Shown one piece after another: positions 1-6,922 of a stretch of DNA of 15,212 nucleotides; within the stretch, counting starts at the first letter, position 1; the number at the start of each line of letters is the position of its first letter. The position numbers were made by a program, and so were the translations under genes. The stretch spans positions 1 to 15,212 of the forward strand of contig JBOHSI010000023.1 of assembly GCA_050733055.1 (NCBI GenBank), written 5' to 3'. This DNA comes from DASUAL01 sp050733055 (GTDB lineage: Bacteria > Gemmatimonadota > Gemmatimonadetes > Gemmatimonadales > GWC2-71-9). The notes beneath the pieces are model-generated. The model saw only the letters and a program-made list of their open reading frames with translations, had not been told where the DNA came from and did not search any database.

Positions 1-784
1 TGACCGACGCCTTCTGGTACGTGCCGTCGATCGCTAGCGCCGCCCGGTAGGCGTCCGCGGCCTGGACGACGTGACCGGTGCGTTCCAGAGCTACCCCCAG
101 GTTGTTGTGGAACGTCGCAACGGTCGAGTCGATCTCGATCGCCCGCGCGAGCGGTCCGAGCGCGTCCTCGAACCGGCCCTGGCCAATGTATGCCGTGGCG
201 AGGTTGTTCAACGACCACGCGTCTCCCGCGTCGAGGATGATCGCCTGCTTGAACGCCTCGATCGCCCCATCGCGGTCGCCTAGCTCGTCGCGCACGCGGC
301 CGAGCACGCGGAAGCCTTCGCCCAACGTGGAGTCGATCCGCAGGACCGCCTCGACGTGCGGGAGCGCTTCCGCCGCTTTGCCCTGCTCGATCAGCACCCG
401 GCTCAAATTCAGATTGCTCTTCACATGAGTCGAGTCCTTTTCGAGCGCGAGCGTGAGGGCGTCGAGCGCGCGCTCACGATCGCCCGTCTTCCAAGCGGAC
501 AGGCCGAGCATGTAGTAGCCCCAAACGTTGTCGGGCTGCCCGGCGGTGTACGTGGTGAATAGCTGCACTGCCTCGTCGTAGCGCTTCTCCCTGAACGCTG
601 CCGTTGCGTCGTCGAACGAGGCGGGCCCCGTCACGATCGCCGTCGCCGGGGACGCGCCCGCCGTTTCCGGGGACACGGTGCTGACTTCCGCCGCGTTGGC
701 GTCGGAAGACCTGGGGGTCTTGTCCCCGCACGCGCCGGCGAGGAACGCGGCGATCAGGCAGGGGACGATGGTGTAGGTCCGCAT
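1..784 (-). CDS. TPR-repeat lipoprotein (3' end cut by window edge)
   Basis: This open frame starts at ATG 784 and runs off the left edge, giving 261 codons without a stop. Residues 1-19 form a lipoprotein signal: a hydrophobic stretch ending in the lipobox LAGAC, with Cys19 as the lipidation site, followed by a low-complexity linker rich in Ala, Ser and Thr. From about residue 57 onward there are six consecutive tetratricopeptide repeats of about 34 residues, with the typical G-x-x-x-x-A-x-x-x-x-x-x-A-x-x-x-x-P/D pattern (for example around 87-118, 155-186 and 223-254). TPR arrays bind protein partners, so this is probably an envelope-anchored scaffold; the partner cannot be told. An AGGAGGA ribosome binding site (789-795) lies just upstream and fixes the start. 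The gene follows the NtrC-type regulator gene by 165 bases, and a candidate sigma-54 promoter lies in that gap. Confidence 0.88.
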   Translation of the reverse strand, partial: MRTYTIVPCLIAAFLAGACGDKTPRSSDANAAEVSTVSPETAGASPATAIVTGPASFDDATAAFREKRYDEAVQLFTTYTAGQPDNVWGYYMLGLSAWKTGDRERALDALTLALEKDSTHVKSNLNLSRVLIEQGKAAEALPHVEAVLRIDSTLGEGFRVLGRVRDELGDRDGAIEAFKQAIILDAGDAWSLNNLATAYIGQGRFEDALGPLARAIEIDSTVATFHNNLGVALERTGHVVQAADAYRAALAIDGTYQKASV

Positions 785-788
785 GGAC

Positions 789-795
789 TCCTCCT
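789..795 (-). promoter_or_regulatory. Strong ribosome binding site of the TPR lipoprotein gene
   Basis: On the minus strand the sequence AGGAGGA ends four bases before the ATG at 784. It is the clearest Shine-Dalgarno match in the window and supports the chosen start. Confidence 0.8.
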
Positions 796-819
796 GTTGG
801 GGTTCGCGCCTGCTTGTGA

Positions 820-835
820 GGCAGGAGGAGGGCCA
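820..835 (-). promoter_or_regulatory. Candidate sigma-54 (-24/-12) promoter
   Basis: The minus strand reads TGGCCCTCCTCCTGCC. The invariant GG (-24) and GC (-12) are separated by the required 10 bases, and the match to TGGCAC-N5-TTGC is partial (TGGC-C, then TGC). Transcription would begin near 810, leaving a leader of about 26 bases that contains the strong ribosome binding site of the TPR lipoprotein gene. The adjacent gene encodes a sigma-54 activator with an intact GAFTGA loop. The site is a purine/pyrimidine-biased run, so a chance match is possible. Confidence 0.4.
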
Positions 836-839
836 GCGC

Positions 840-864
840 TCAGCCGTCAGCCATCAGCCGTCAG
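840..864. repeat. Period-7 direct repeat (TCAGCCR)
   Basis: Three tandem heptamers (TCAGCCG, TCAGCCA, TCAGCCG) and a partial fourth (TCAG) lie in the gap between the sigma-54 activator gene and the TPR lipoprotein gene. The unit length matches the heptads of the palindromic element at 12749-12840, although the sequence differs. Confidence 0.8.
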
Positions 865-931
865 ACCAACTAGTTGCGATAGGGTGGGTAGAGGTTCGTG
901 TTCGCGGGGACACGGTATTCGGGATCGCTGG

Positions 932-947
932 GTGTCCGAGTGGACAC
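932..947. promoter_or_regulatory. Dyad GTGTCC-N4-GGACAC, possible enhancer site
   Basis: A perfect 6-base inverted repeat with a 4-base spacer (GAGT) lies 3 bases past the stop codon of the activator gene. A third half-site, GGACAC, is at 908-913. The dyad is about 125 bases upstream of the predicted start of the candidate sigma-54 promoter, a normal distance for an upstream activator sequence of an NtrC-type protein. As an RNA hairpin it could instead be a weak terminator for the regulator gene, but no T-tract follows on the minus strand. Confidence 0.4.
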
Positions 948-949
948 GC

Positions 950-2317
950 TCATTCGCTCCTGATCCCGTGTCGCCGCATGATCTTGAGCAGACTGGCGTG
1001 GTCGGCGAGGCCGAGCTCCTGCGCGGTCTTCGTAATGTGCCAGGCGTTGCGCTCGAGTGCCGTCACGATGATCTGTCGTTCGGCTTCGGCTCTGAGCGCG
1101 TGGAACGTCATGGCTGCCGGGCGCGCGGTGCTCACGCGGCGCGACGCACCAGCGTCGCGGATCTCGGCGGGCACATCGTCCAGACCGATGACATCGCCGT
1201 CCGTCGCGATGATCATGCGTTCGATCGCGTTCCGCAGCTCGCGGACGTTGTTCTTCCGCCAGTCGTGCGCCATCAGGCACTCCAGCGCGGTGGCGCCGAG
1301 CTTCTTCGCCCGCAGGCCGAAGCGCGCGCATGTGGAGGCGAGCAGGTGCTCCACCAGGGCCGGGATGTCCGAGAGCCGCTCGCGCAGCGGGGGGACCCGC
1401 AGGGCGTGGACGTTGAGCCGGTAATAGAGATCCTGTCGGAAGCGCCCGGCCGCCACTTCTGCCTCGAGGTCCCGGTTCGTGGCGGCAACGACCCGTGCGT
1501 CCACGGCGATCGTGCGGTTTCCGCCGATCCGCGTCACCTGCCGCTGTTCGATCACGCGGAGGAGCTTCGCCTGGGCGGCGAGCGGCAGCTCGCCGATCTC
1601 GTCGAGGAACAGCGAACCGCCCGACGCGGCTTCGAAGGCGCCCTTGCGAAGGGCGGCGGCGCCCGTGAACGCCCCCCGCTCGTGTCCGAACAGCTCGTCC
1701 TCGACAAGGCTCTCGGGGAGCGCGGCGCTGTTGAGGGCTACGAACGGCCCCTTCGGGTTCGCGCCCAGGCGGTGCAGCTCGCGAGCAACGAGCTCCTTCC
1801 CGGAGCCGCTCTCGCCCACGATCAGCACCGGGCTTGGAATCTTGGCGACGCGGGCGATCGCGTCCTTGAGCTGCTGGAGCGTGGGGCTCGCGCCGACGAA
1901 CGCCGCCTCCGTGCCGAGCCGCTGCTCGAGCGCGGCGACCCGGCCCGCCAAGCGCTGTCGCTCCAACGCGTTCTCGACCTCCTGCACGACGCGCTCCATC
2001 GGCTCCGCTTTGTCGATAAAGCTCCGCGCCCCCAGGCGGATCGCCTGGATGCAGCGGTCGTAGTTGCCCGTCCCCGTATAGATGATCACGGGAATCCGGA
2101 ACCCGCGACGCTCCATTCGGCGCAGCACCTCGAAGCCGTCCATCCCGGGCATCTCGAGGTCGAGGATCACGCAGTCCACCGCCTCGCGCTCCAGGAGATC
2201 GAAGGCCTCGCGGCCACTCTTGGCGACGAGCGTTTCGTAGCCGCCCACCCGCTTCAGATCGTAGGCGTACTGCTCCGCCATGGCGGCGACATCGTCGACG
2301 ACCAGTATCGCGGTCAC
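950..2317 (-). CDS. NtrC-family sigma-54-dependent response regulator
   Basis: A complete 455-residue bacterial enhancer-binding protein. Residues 1-120 are a receiver domain with the acidic pair Asp8/Asp9, phosphoacceptor Asp53 (in ILDLEMPGMDG), Thr81 and Lys103. An AAA+ ATPase domain follows (about 140-375): Walker A GESGSGKE at 168-175, the sigma-54-contacting loop GAFTGA at 215-220, Walker B around 235-240 (SLFLDE), and sensor and arginine-finger regions ending in DLYYRLN. The C-terminus is a Fis-type helix-turn-helix (about 415-455). All catalytic elements are present, so it should open sigma-54 promoters in response to phosphorylation. The start is GTG at 2317, overlapping the kinase stop by 4 bases (GTGA), so the two are translationally coupled cognate partners. 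The signal and target genes cannot be read from the protein; a possible target promoter lies immediately downstream. Confidence 0.95.
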   Translation of the reverse strand: MTAILVVDDVAAMAEQYAYDLKRVGGYETLVAKSGREAFDLLEREAVDCVILDLEMPGMDGFEVLRRMERRGFRIPVIIYTGTGNYDRCIQAIRLGARSFIDKAEPMERVVQEVENALERQRLAGRVAALEQRLGTEAAFVGASPTLQQLKDAIARVAKIPSPVLIVGESGSGKELVARELHRLGANPKGPFVALNSAALPESLVEDELFGHERGAFTGAAALRKGAFEAASGGSLFLDEIGELPLAAQAKLLRVIEQRQVTRIGGNRTIAVDARVVAATNRDLEAEVAAGRFRQDLYYRLNVHALRVPPLRERLSDIPALVEHLLASTCARFGLRAKKLGATALECLMAHDWRKNNVRELRNAIERMIIATDGDVIGLDDVPAEIRDAGASRRVSTARPAAMTFHALRAEAERQIIVTALERNAWHITKTAQELGLADHASLLKIMRRHGIRSE

Positions 2318-3990
2318 GTCCCCTCTCCGGGCAGCTCGATGATGAATCGGGTCCCCGCGCCGGGCTCGGTCTCTACCCGCAGGGCCCCGTTCGCATCGAG
2401 CACCAGCCGGCGCACGATGGAGAGCCCGAGGCCGGTGCCGCCGGCCTTCGTCGTGTAGAAGTCGTCGAACGCGCGCTCGAGCTCGGTCCTGGTCATGCCT
2501 CTCCCGGTGTCGGCGACGGTGATCCGCACGGTCGCGCCGCCGTTCGTCGACCCGCTCGACCCCGTCGCTACGGTGACTGTCCCGGGACGCGACTCCAGGC
2601 TGTCAACCGCGTTGCCGACCAGGTTTTCCAGGATCCGCCGCAGCACGAGCGCGTCGGTGCGGGCCCGTGGAAGGCCGTCGGCGAGCTCCGAGCGAACCGT
2701 TGCTTGGCCGGAACTCCCGATGCGGCGCAGCGTCTCGCGCACGACCTCGTTCACGTCGCACGGCTCGCGGGCCGGTTGCGGGTACAACCGGGCGTAGTTC
2801 GCCGCCAGCGTCTCGAGGTAGGAGACGCTCGATTCGACGGTCCTCTCCCGGTCCTGAAACGCGGCGGCGAGCCGCTCCGGACCCTCGCCCGCCGCCTGGG
2901 CCAAGTGCCGGAGCACGTTCCGGATGGGAATCAATCCGTTCTTGATGTCGTGGTTCACCTGGCGGGCGAGGTCGCCCATGGCGATGCGGCGCTCCGCCTC
3001 GCGTAGTCTCACGGCGCCGCCCCGCAGCCGCTCGGTCATCGCGCCGAGCAGGCGCGTGAGCGCGCCTACCTCGTCGTCCCGGGCGGTCTCGAACACGACG
3101 TCGAAGCGGTCCATGTCGATCTCCGTGGTCTTTCGAGCGAGTTCGGCAAGCGGCCGGCTGATGCGTGAGGACAGCCAGCCGGCGAGCAGCAGCGCGATCG
3201 CGGTGGTGACGACCACGGCGACCAGGAACGACAGGTCGACGCCCCGGCGCAGCGCCGCGAGCGAGGCGAGCGAGTGCCGCACGATGATGCGCGCCGACCC
3301 GAGCTCCGCGGAGTCACCCGCGGCGACGAAGGGCACGATCAGCTCGCTCACGGCCCGACCTGCGGAATCGACGCCTGCGAGTGTGTCCGCGGGAAGTGCC
3401 AGCGCGACGGTCAACTCGGAGTCGCGTGCCAAGCGGGCGAGAAAGCCCGAGTCCACCGCCACGCCGGCGACGAGTGTAAAGCGTCGCCCGCCCAGCCGCA
3501 GCGAATCGAGCCGCGCCAGCGCCAGGAACTGGGCCTCCGCGGTCCGTGCCTCGACGAGGGCCGTCCCTTCCGGCGCCCGGGTGAGCAGTCGCGGCAGCTC
3601 CGGGGCGAGCCGGTCGTACTCGTTCCGGAAGTGGCCCGAGCTGATGATTCGGCCCTGATCGTCCTGGATCTGGAGCAGGGACAGCCCTGCGAGACTCATC
3701 GCGCTGCCGGCGTAGTCGAGCAGATAGCTCTGCTCGGTGCCCTGCAGCGCGCCGAGCCGGAAGCGGTTGTCCGTCGCGATCACGTTCTTGAGGGCGTCGA
3801 GGCGGCCCACGATCCCCAGCCCCTGCTGGGTGAGGTCCGCCCGGATGATGGCGACGAGCGACTGTACCCGCTGCTGGTATTGCGCGGTCAGTCGGTTCGC
3901 CATCTCCGTGCGGATCCGCAGGCCAAAGACCGCGAGGGGGACAAGCACCACCGCGCCGAAGCCAAGCAGGATGCGAGAGCGCAACGTCAT
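2314..3990 (-). CDS. Membrane sensor histidine kinase (HAMP, HisKA/HATPase)
   Basis: A 558-residue sensor kinase. Transmembrane segment 1 is at about 7-24; an extracytoplasmic sensor region of about 225 residues follows, then transmembrane segment 2 (about 252-274), a HAMP linker (about 275-325), a dimerisation/phosphotransfer domain with His347 in RQVNHDIKNGL, and a C-terminal ATPase domain with N-box Asn460, G1 box DTGRGM (494-499), F-box around FDDFYTTKAG and G2 box GGTGLGL (517-523). The HDIKN box is typical of NtrB/ZraS-like kinases paired with sigma-54 activators. An in-frame extension to 4176 exists, but ATG 3990 overlaps the upstream stop by 4 bases (ATGA) and opens directly on a membrane anchor, so it is preferred. 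The sensor region matches no domain I can name; the neighbouring binding lipoprotein may present the ligand to it. Confidence 0.95.
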   Translation of the reverse strand: MTLRSRILLGFGAVVLVPLAVFGLRIRTEMANRLTAQYQQRVQSLVAIIRADLTQQGLGIVGRLDALKNVIATDNRFRLGALQGTEQSYLLDYAGSAMSLAGLSLLQIQDDQGRIISSGHFRNEYDRLAPELPRLLTRAPEGTALVEARTAEAQFLALARLDSLRLGGRRFTLVAGVAVDSGFLARLARDSELTVALALPADTLAGVDSAGRAVSELIVPFVAAGDSAELGSARIIVRHSLASLAALRRGVDLSFLVAVVVTTAIALLLAGWLSSRISRPLAELARKTTEIDMDRFDVVFETARDDEVGALTRLLGAMTERLRGGAVRLREAERRIAMGDLARQVNHDIKNGLIPIRNVLRHLAQAAGEGPERLAAAFQDRERTVESSVSYLETLAANYARLYPQPAREPCDVNEVVRETLRRIGSSGQATVRSELADGLPRARTDALVLRRILENLVGNAVDSLESRPGTVTVATGSSGSTNGGATVRITVADTGRGMTRTELERAFDDFYTTKAGGTGLGLSIVRRLVLDANGALRVETEPGAGTRFIIELPGEGT

Positions 3991-5324
3991 GGCGGGGCGA
4001 ACCGAAGGGTGCCGTCCAGACCGACACGGAGTCGGACGACACCCCGTCGCACGATCGCGTGTGACCGCGTATCGACGAGCGGGACCAGGGACGCCGCATA
4101 CGTGGAAGGGAGGGATTGTCGCAACATCCGGCACGGATCGAGGACCCGCCGGGGCAGCGCAACGACGTACGCCCACTCGCCTCCCGCCTGGAGGGCGGTC
4201 GAGAACGCGCGCGGCGACAAGCCGGCGGCCACGACTCCGCTCCCCACGGCGCCCAGCGCGACCAGCCGGTCGGCGAGCTCCTGCGCTGTGGCATCTCCGC
4301 GCGCGTAGGTTACGCGGCGACGGATGGGAGCGGGGCGCGGCGGCTGACCGGCTCCGTCGATCCTAGGGCAACCGCGGGAGTCCTCCCACCAGTACGGTGG
4401 GGCGGCAGTGCGGGCATCGCCGCGCACGGCGCGCCACAGTCCCTCGCGGGCGATAGTGGCCGGGGTGAGCGCCGGCGGCCCAGCGCCGATTCTCGCGGGC
4501 GCGATCAGCACGTACGTGCGCTCCCACGGGAGCGCGGCGGACACGAGCTGCTCGCGGGTGCCGGCGTAGTCGAGCGCCGCAGCATCGTTCGTCACCAACA
4601 CATCGACCGGCTCGTCGAGCAGGTCACGGGGGTCTGTCTCGGGGACTACGCGGAATACGATCACCGGCAGGCCAGCCCCGAGCGGCGCCGCCCGGACTGC
4701 CTCCGCCGACGCGGTCGCCGCGCCGACCCAGAACGCGCCCGTGCCGATCGGCCAACCTCTGTCCGGCGCAGACTTTCGGACCGCGAGCGCGGGGTCGGCG
4801 AACAGCGGTGGCACCGTCTCGGCCGGCCGGGTCAGGAACGTGTTCACCGTGCGCTCGTCGACGGCGACCACGGACGCGACCGCCGTCGTATCGCGCGACG
4901 CCCAGCTCGCTACGATGTCGCGCGCCGTGACCGGCGCACCGTCCCAGAACCGGGCATCCTCGCGCAGCGTGAACGTCCAGCGTCGCCCGGCTCGGTCGGC
5001 GACCCAGGACCGCGCCAGCGCAGGCCCGACGCGTCCGCCGCAATCCACCTGCACGAGCGTCTCGTACAGCTGTGCAAAGACCAACCGCTCGGCATCGTTG
5101 CGGGGAATGGGAGCGTGCGCCGGGTCGACGGGTTCGGTGACCGCGACGAGCAGGGACTCGCGGCGCACCTCCGGCCCTGACGCGATCTCACAGGCCGCGT
5201 CGCCAGGCGCCGGCTCCGTGGGCGCGACCGCAGGCCTCGGCGACGGCGCGCAACCGGAGAGCGCGACGCCGAGCAGCAGCGCGCCGCAGCGGGCAGGACA
5301 GAATAGGAGGCGGGCGGGAATCAC
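3987..5324 (-). CDS. Family-5 extracellular solute-binding lipoprotein (SBP_bac_5-like)
   Basis: A 445-residue protein if it starts at GTG 5324. Residues 1-25 form a lipoprotein signal with lipobox ALSGC (Cys25). Residues 58-141 carry the signature of peptide/nickel-type binding proteins (DppA/OppA family): LYETLVQVD, then LARSW, then WTFTLREDARFWDGAPVTARD. The remainder is shorter and more divergent than usual members (about 500-550 residues). No permease or ATPase gene is adjacent. Instead the stop overlaps the start of the histidine kinase by 4 bases, so the protein is likely a periplasmic sensor subunit rather than a transport component. This is inferred from context; the ligand is unknown, with short peptides typical of the family. 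The start is uncertain: the frame stays open to 5462 inside the VOC gene, no good ribosome site precedes GTG 5324, but that start best exposes the signal sequence. Confidence 0.85.
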   Translation of the reverse strand: MIPARLLFCPARCGALLLGVALSGCAPSPRPAVAPTEPAPGDAACEIASGPEVRRESLLVAVTEPVDPAHAPIPRNDAERLVFAQLYETLVQVDCGGRVGPALARSWVADRAGRRWTFTLREDARFWDGAPVTARDIVASWASRDTTAVASVVAVDERTVNTFLTRPAETVPPLFADPALAVRKSAPDRGWPIGTGAFWVGAATASAEAVRAAPLGAGLPVIVFRVVPETDPRDLLDEPVDVLVTNDAAALDYAGTREQLVSAALPWERTYVLIAPARIGAGPPALTPATIAREGLWRAVRGDARTAAPPYWWEDSRGCPRIDGAGQPPRPAPIRRRVTYARGDATAQELADRLVALGAVGSGVVAAGLSPRAFSTALQAGGEWAYVVALPRRVLDPCRMLRQSLPSTYAASLVPLVDTRSHAIVRRGVVRLRVGLDGTLRFAPP

Positions 5325-5329
5325 GATCG

Positions 5330-5381
5330 GGCTCGGGCTCAGGGCTCCCTCGAAGGATACAGAGGGCCGGAAGCCCGAGCC
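5330..5381. repeat. 10-bp inverted repeat ahead of the binding-protein gene
   Basis: GGCTCGGGCT (5330-5339) and its reverse complement AGCCCGAGCC (5372-5381) bracket 32 bases between the VOC stop codon and the start of the solute-binding lipoprotein. The RNA could fold into a stem of 10 G/C-rich pairs just before the GTG start. It may insulate or attenuate the signalling operon from the genes upstream. No T-tract follows, so it is not a standard intrinsic terminator. Confidence 0.4.
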
Positions 5382-5392
5382 AGAAGCACGTG

Positions 5393-5785
5393 CTACGCGC
5401 GCGGCTTGCGCGACATCAGCTCGAGAGTATTCCCCTCCGAATCGCGGAAGGCTGCCAACCACAAGTCGTGATCAGGGGCCCGGTGAATCAGGGCGGGAGC
5501 TGAGAGGAATTCGACCCCACGGCTCCGCAGCGTGGCGTGCGCGGCTTCGATGTCGGGAACCAGATAGTAGACGATCGAGCCGGGATGGTCGAACTCGGGC
5601 TTCTCCGGCACCCCGAGCATCAGCGTAGTAGCCCCGCACCGCAAGAACGCCGTGTTCGGCACCTGGAAGAGGAATGGCATCCCGAGCGTGTCGCGGTAGA
5701 AGCGGACCGCCCGGTCGAGGTCTCGGGCGCGCATGAAAATCTGCCCGATGATGGAAAGCCCGAACGGCTCGGTCGTCGGGGTCAT
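5393..5785 (-). CDS. VOC superfamily (glyoxalase/bleomycin-resistance-like) protein
   Basis: A 130-residue single-module VOC protein, with one beta-alpha-beta-beta-beta pair of units. It shows the usual opening (IIGQIFMRARDLDRAVRFYR, then DTLGMPF), a central YYLVPDIEAAHATL segment and the closing AFRDSEGNTLELM. Gln in GQIF, His in the HDLW segment and Glu in LELM are in positions that often bind the metal in this fold. The family includes lactoylglutathione lyases, dioxygenases and drug-binding proteins, and the sequence alone does not pick between them. ATG 5785 is chosen; an in-frame GTG at 5818 would add 11 residues that do not resemble the domain. It lies 54 bases downstream of aguA in the same direction, separated from it by a 14-base palindrome, so it may be either a passenger of that operon or separately controlled. 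Confidence 0.88.
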   Translation of the reverse strand: MTPTTEPFGLSIIGQIFMRARDLDRAVRFYRDTLGMPFLFQVPNTAFLRCGATTLMLGVPEKPEFDHPGSIVYYLVPDIEAAHATLRSRGVEFLSAPALIHRAPDHDLWLAAFRDSEGNTLELMSRKPRA

Positions 5786-5818
5786 GAGCCGTAAGTTTGC
5801 GGGCCGGAGGCTGCCCAC

Positions 5819-5832
5819 CGCAACCGGTTGCG
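5819..5832. promoter_or_regulatory. 14-bp perfect palindrome (possible operator)
   Basis: CGCAACCGGTTGCG is identical on both strands and lies between the aguA stop and the VOC gene, about 34 bases before the VOC ATG. It is noncoding except under the less likely GTG 5818 start. A repressor operator is one reading; no regulator for it is visible in the window. Confidence 0.35.
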
Positions 5833-5839
5833 ACGGCTG

Positions 5840-6910
5840 CTACGCCGTTGGCTCCTGCTGTGTCAGGCAGTGCAAGGTGCCAAGCCCCCACACCAGATCC
5901 ACCGCGTGAATGCCCACCACGGGTCGATCCCTGATCAGCTCGCCGAGGATTCCGAGCGCCACGCGGTCGTTCGGATCGTTGAACGTCGGCACGAGCACCG
6001 CGCTGTTCGCGATGTAGAAGTTCGCGTAGCTGGCCGGCAGCCGTCGGCCGTCGAAGTACAGCGGGGTGGGCATCGGGATGGGCACCGCTTCGATCTTCGA
6101 GCCGTCCTCGAGCCGCATGCCCTGGAGCCGCTCGCGGTTCTCCTCCAGGGCGCGGTAGTTCGCATCGCGGGGGTTCTCCTCGCTGCACAGAACAACCGTC
6201 CACGGACCCACGAAGCGGCATAGGTCGTCCACGTGCCCGTGGGTGTCGTCGCCCGCGATGCCCTTGCCGAGCCACAGGACGTTCGTGGCGCCGAGGTAGT
6301 CCCGCAGTGCGGCCTCGAGGTCGGCACGCGACAGTCCCGGGTTGCGCGCCTGGACCGCGGGGTCGAGCAAGCACTCCTCGGTCGTGATCAGCGTGCCGCG
6401 GCCGTTTACGTCGATGCTCCCGCCCTCGAGCACGATGTCGCGGCTGCCGGCACGTGCGCGGAATAAGCGGAGCTTGAGCCGCCGGGCCGCGAGCTCGGGG
6501 ATGCGGTCGTCCTTCCTCCAGTCGGGGTACTTCGCCCAGGCGTTGAAGCGGAAGCGCGCGATCGCCAACTCCCGCTCGGGGTGCTCGCGCCGGATGAAGA
6601 GCGGTCCGAAGTCGCGCGTCCAGCCGCGGTTCGTCGGAAAGCGGAAGAACTCAATGCGTGCAGCGTCCACACCCACCCGCTCGAGCACCCGGCGCGCCTG
6701 GCGCTCATGCGCCCCCGAATTGACCAAGGTGCGCACGATCTCGCCCGCCGCCAGCCTGCGGACGATCTCGCCGTACACCCACTGAATCGGCGCAAACTTC
6801 CCGGGCCAATCGCTGGGGTTGTGTGGCCACCCGATCCAGGTCGCGTGATGGGGCTCCGCCTCCGCGGGCACGCGAAACCCGAGCGCGGAGGGCGCCTCTG
6901 CGCGGGTCAT
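5840..6910 (-). CDS. aguA: Agmatine deiminase
   Basis: A complete 356-residue member of the peptidyl-arginine-deiminase-like guanidine-modifying fold, of the usual length. It hydrolyses agmatine to N-carbamoylputrescine and ammonia in the cytoplasm. Family motifs are all present: substrate-binding WIGWPHNPSDWPG (25-37), TRDFGP (98-103), LEGGSIDVNG (161-170), the catalytic His/Asp segment DDTHGHVDD (221-229, with His226 and Asp228), NFYIANSAVLVPTFNDPND (297-315) and the nucleophile Cys348 in GTLHCLTQQEP. There is no signal peptide. It lies 12 bases downstream of aguB, whose product uses the carbamoylputrescine made here, which settles the choice between agmatine deiminase and a generic arginine deiminase-like protein. 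The arginine decarboxylase that would supply agmatine is not in the window. Confidence 0.95.
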   Translation of the reverse strand: MTRAEAPSALGFRVPAEAEPHHATWIGWPHNPSDWPGKFAPIQWVYGEIVRRLAAGEIVRTLVNSGAHERQARRVLERVGVDAARIEFFRFPTNRGWTRDFGPLFIRREHPERELAIARFRFNAWAKYPDWRKDDRIPELAARRLKLRLFRARAGSRDIVLEGGSIDVNGRGTLITTEECLLDPAVQARNPGLSRADLEAALRDYLGATNVLWLGKGIAGDDTHGHVDDLCRFVGPWTVVLCSEENPRDANYRALEENRERLQGMRLEDGSKIEAVPIPMPTPLYFDGRRLPASYANFYIANSAVLVPTFNDPNDRVALGILGELIRDRPVVGIHAVDLVWGLGTLHCLTQQEPTA

Positions 6911-6922
6911 TCGGGACGCGCG

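Noticed and set aside
840..864. Short tandem units as a CRISPR array
   Set aside because: The units are 7 bases and contiguous, with no spacers and no cas genes.
932..947. Intrinsic terminator after the sigma-54 activator gene
   Set aside because: The stem is only 6 bp and no T-run follows on the minus strand; an operator-like dyad is the better, though unproven, reading.
797..2458. 553-codon open frame on the plus strand opposite the sigma-54 activator gene
   Set aside because: It is antisense to a protein with every expected motif. Its product is low-complexity, rich in Arg, Ala, Glu, Val and His, as expected from high-G+C third-position bias.
3991..4176. 62-residue N-terminal extension of the histidine kinase
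   Set aside because: It lies wholly inside the upstream binding-protein gene, has no domain features, and displaces the natural first membrane helix from the N-terminus.
3274..4308. 344-codon plus-strand frame opposite the kinase and binding-protein genes
   Set aside because: It spans the junction of two well-supported minus-strand genes and encodes no recognisable domain.
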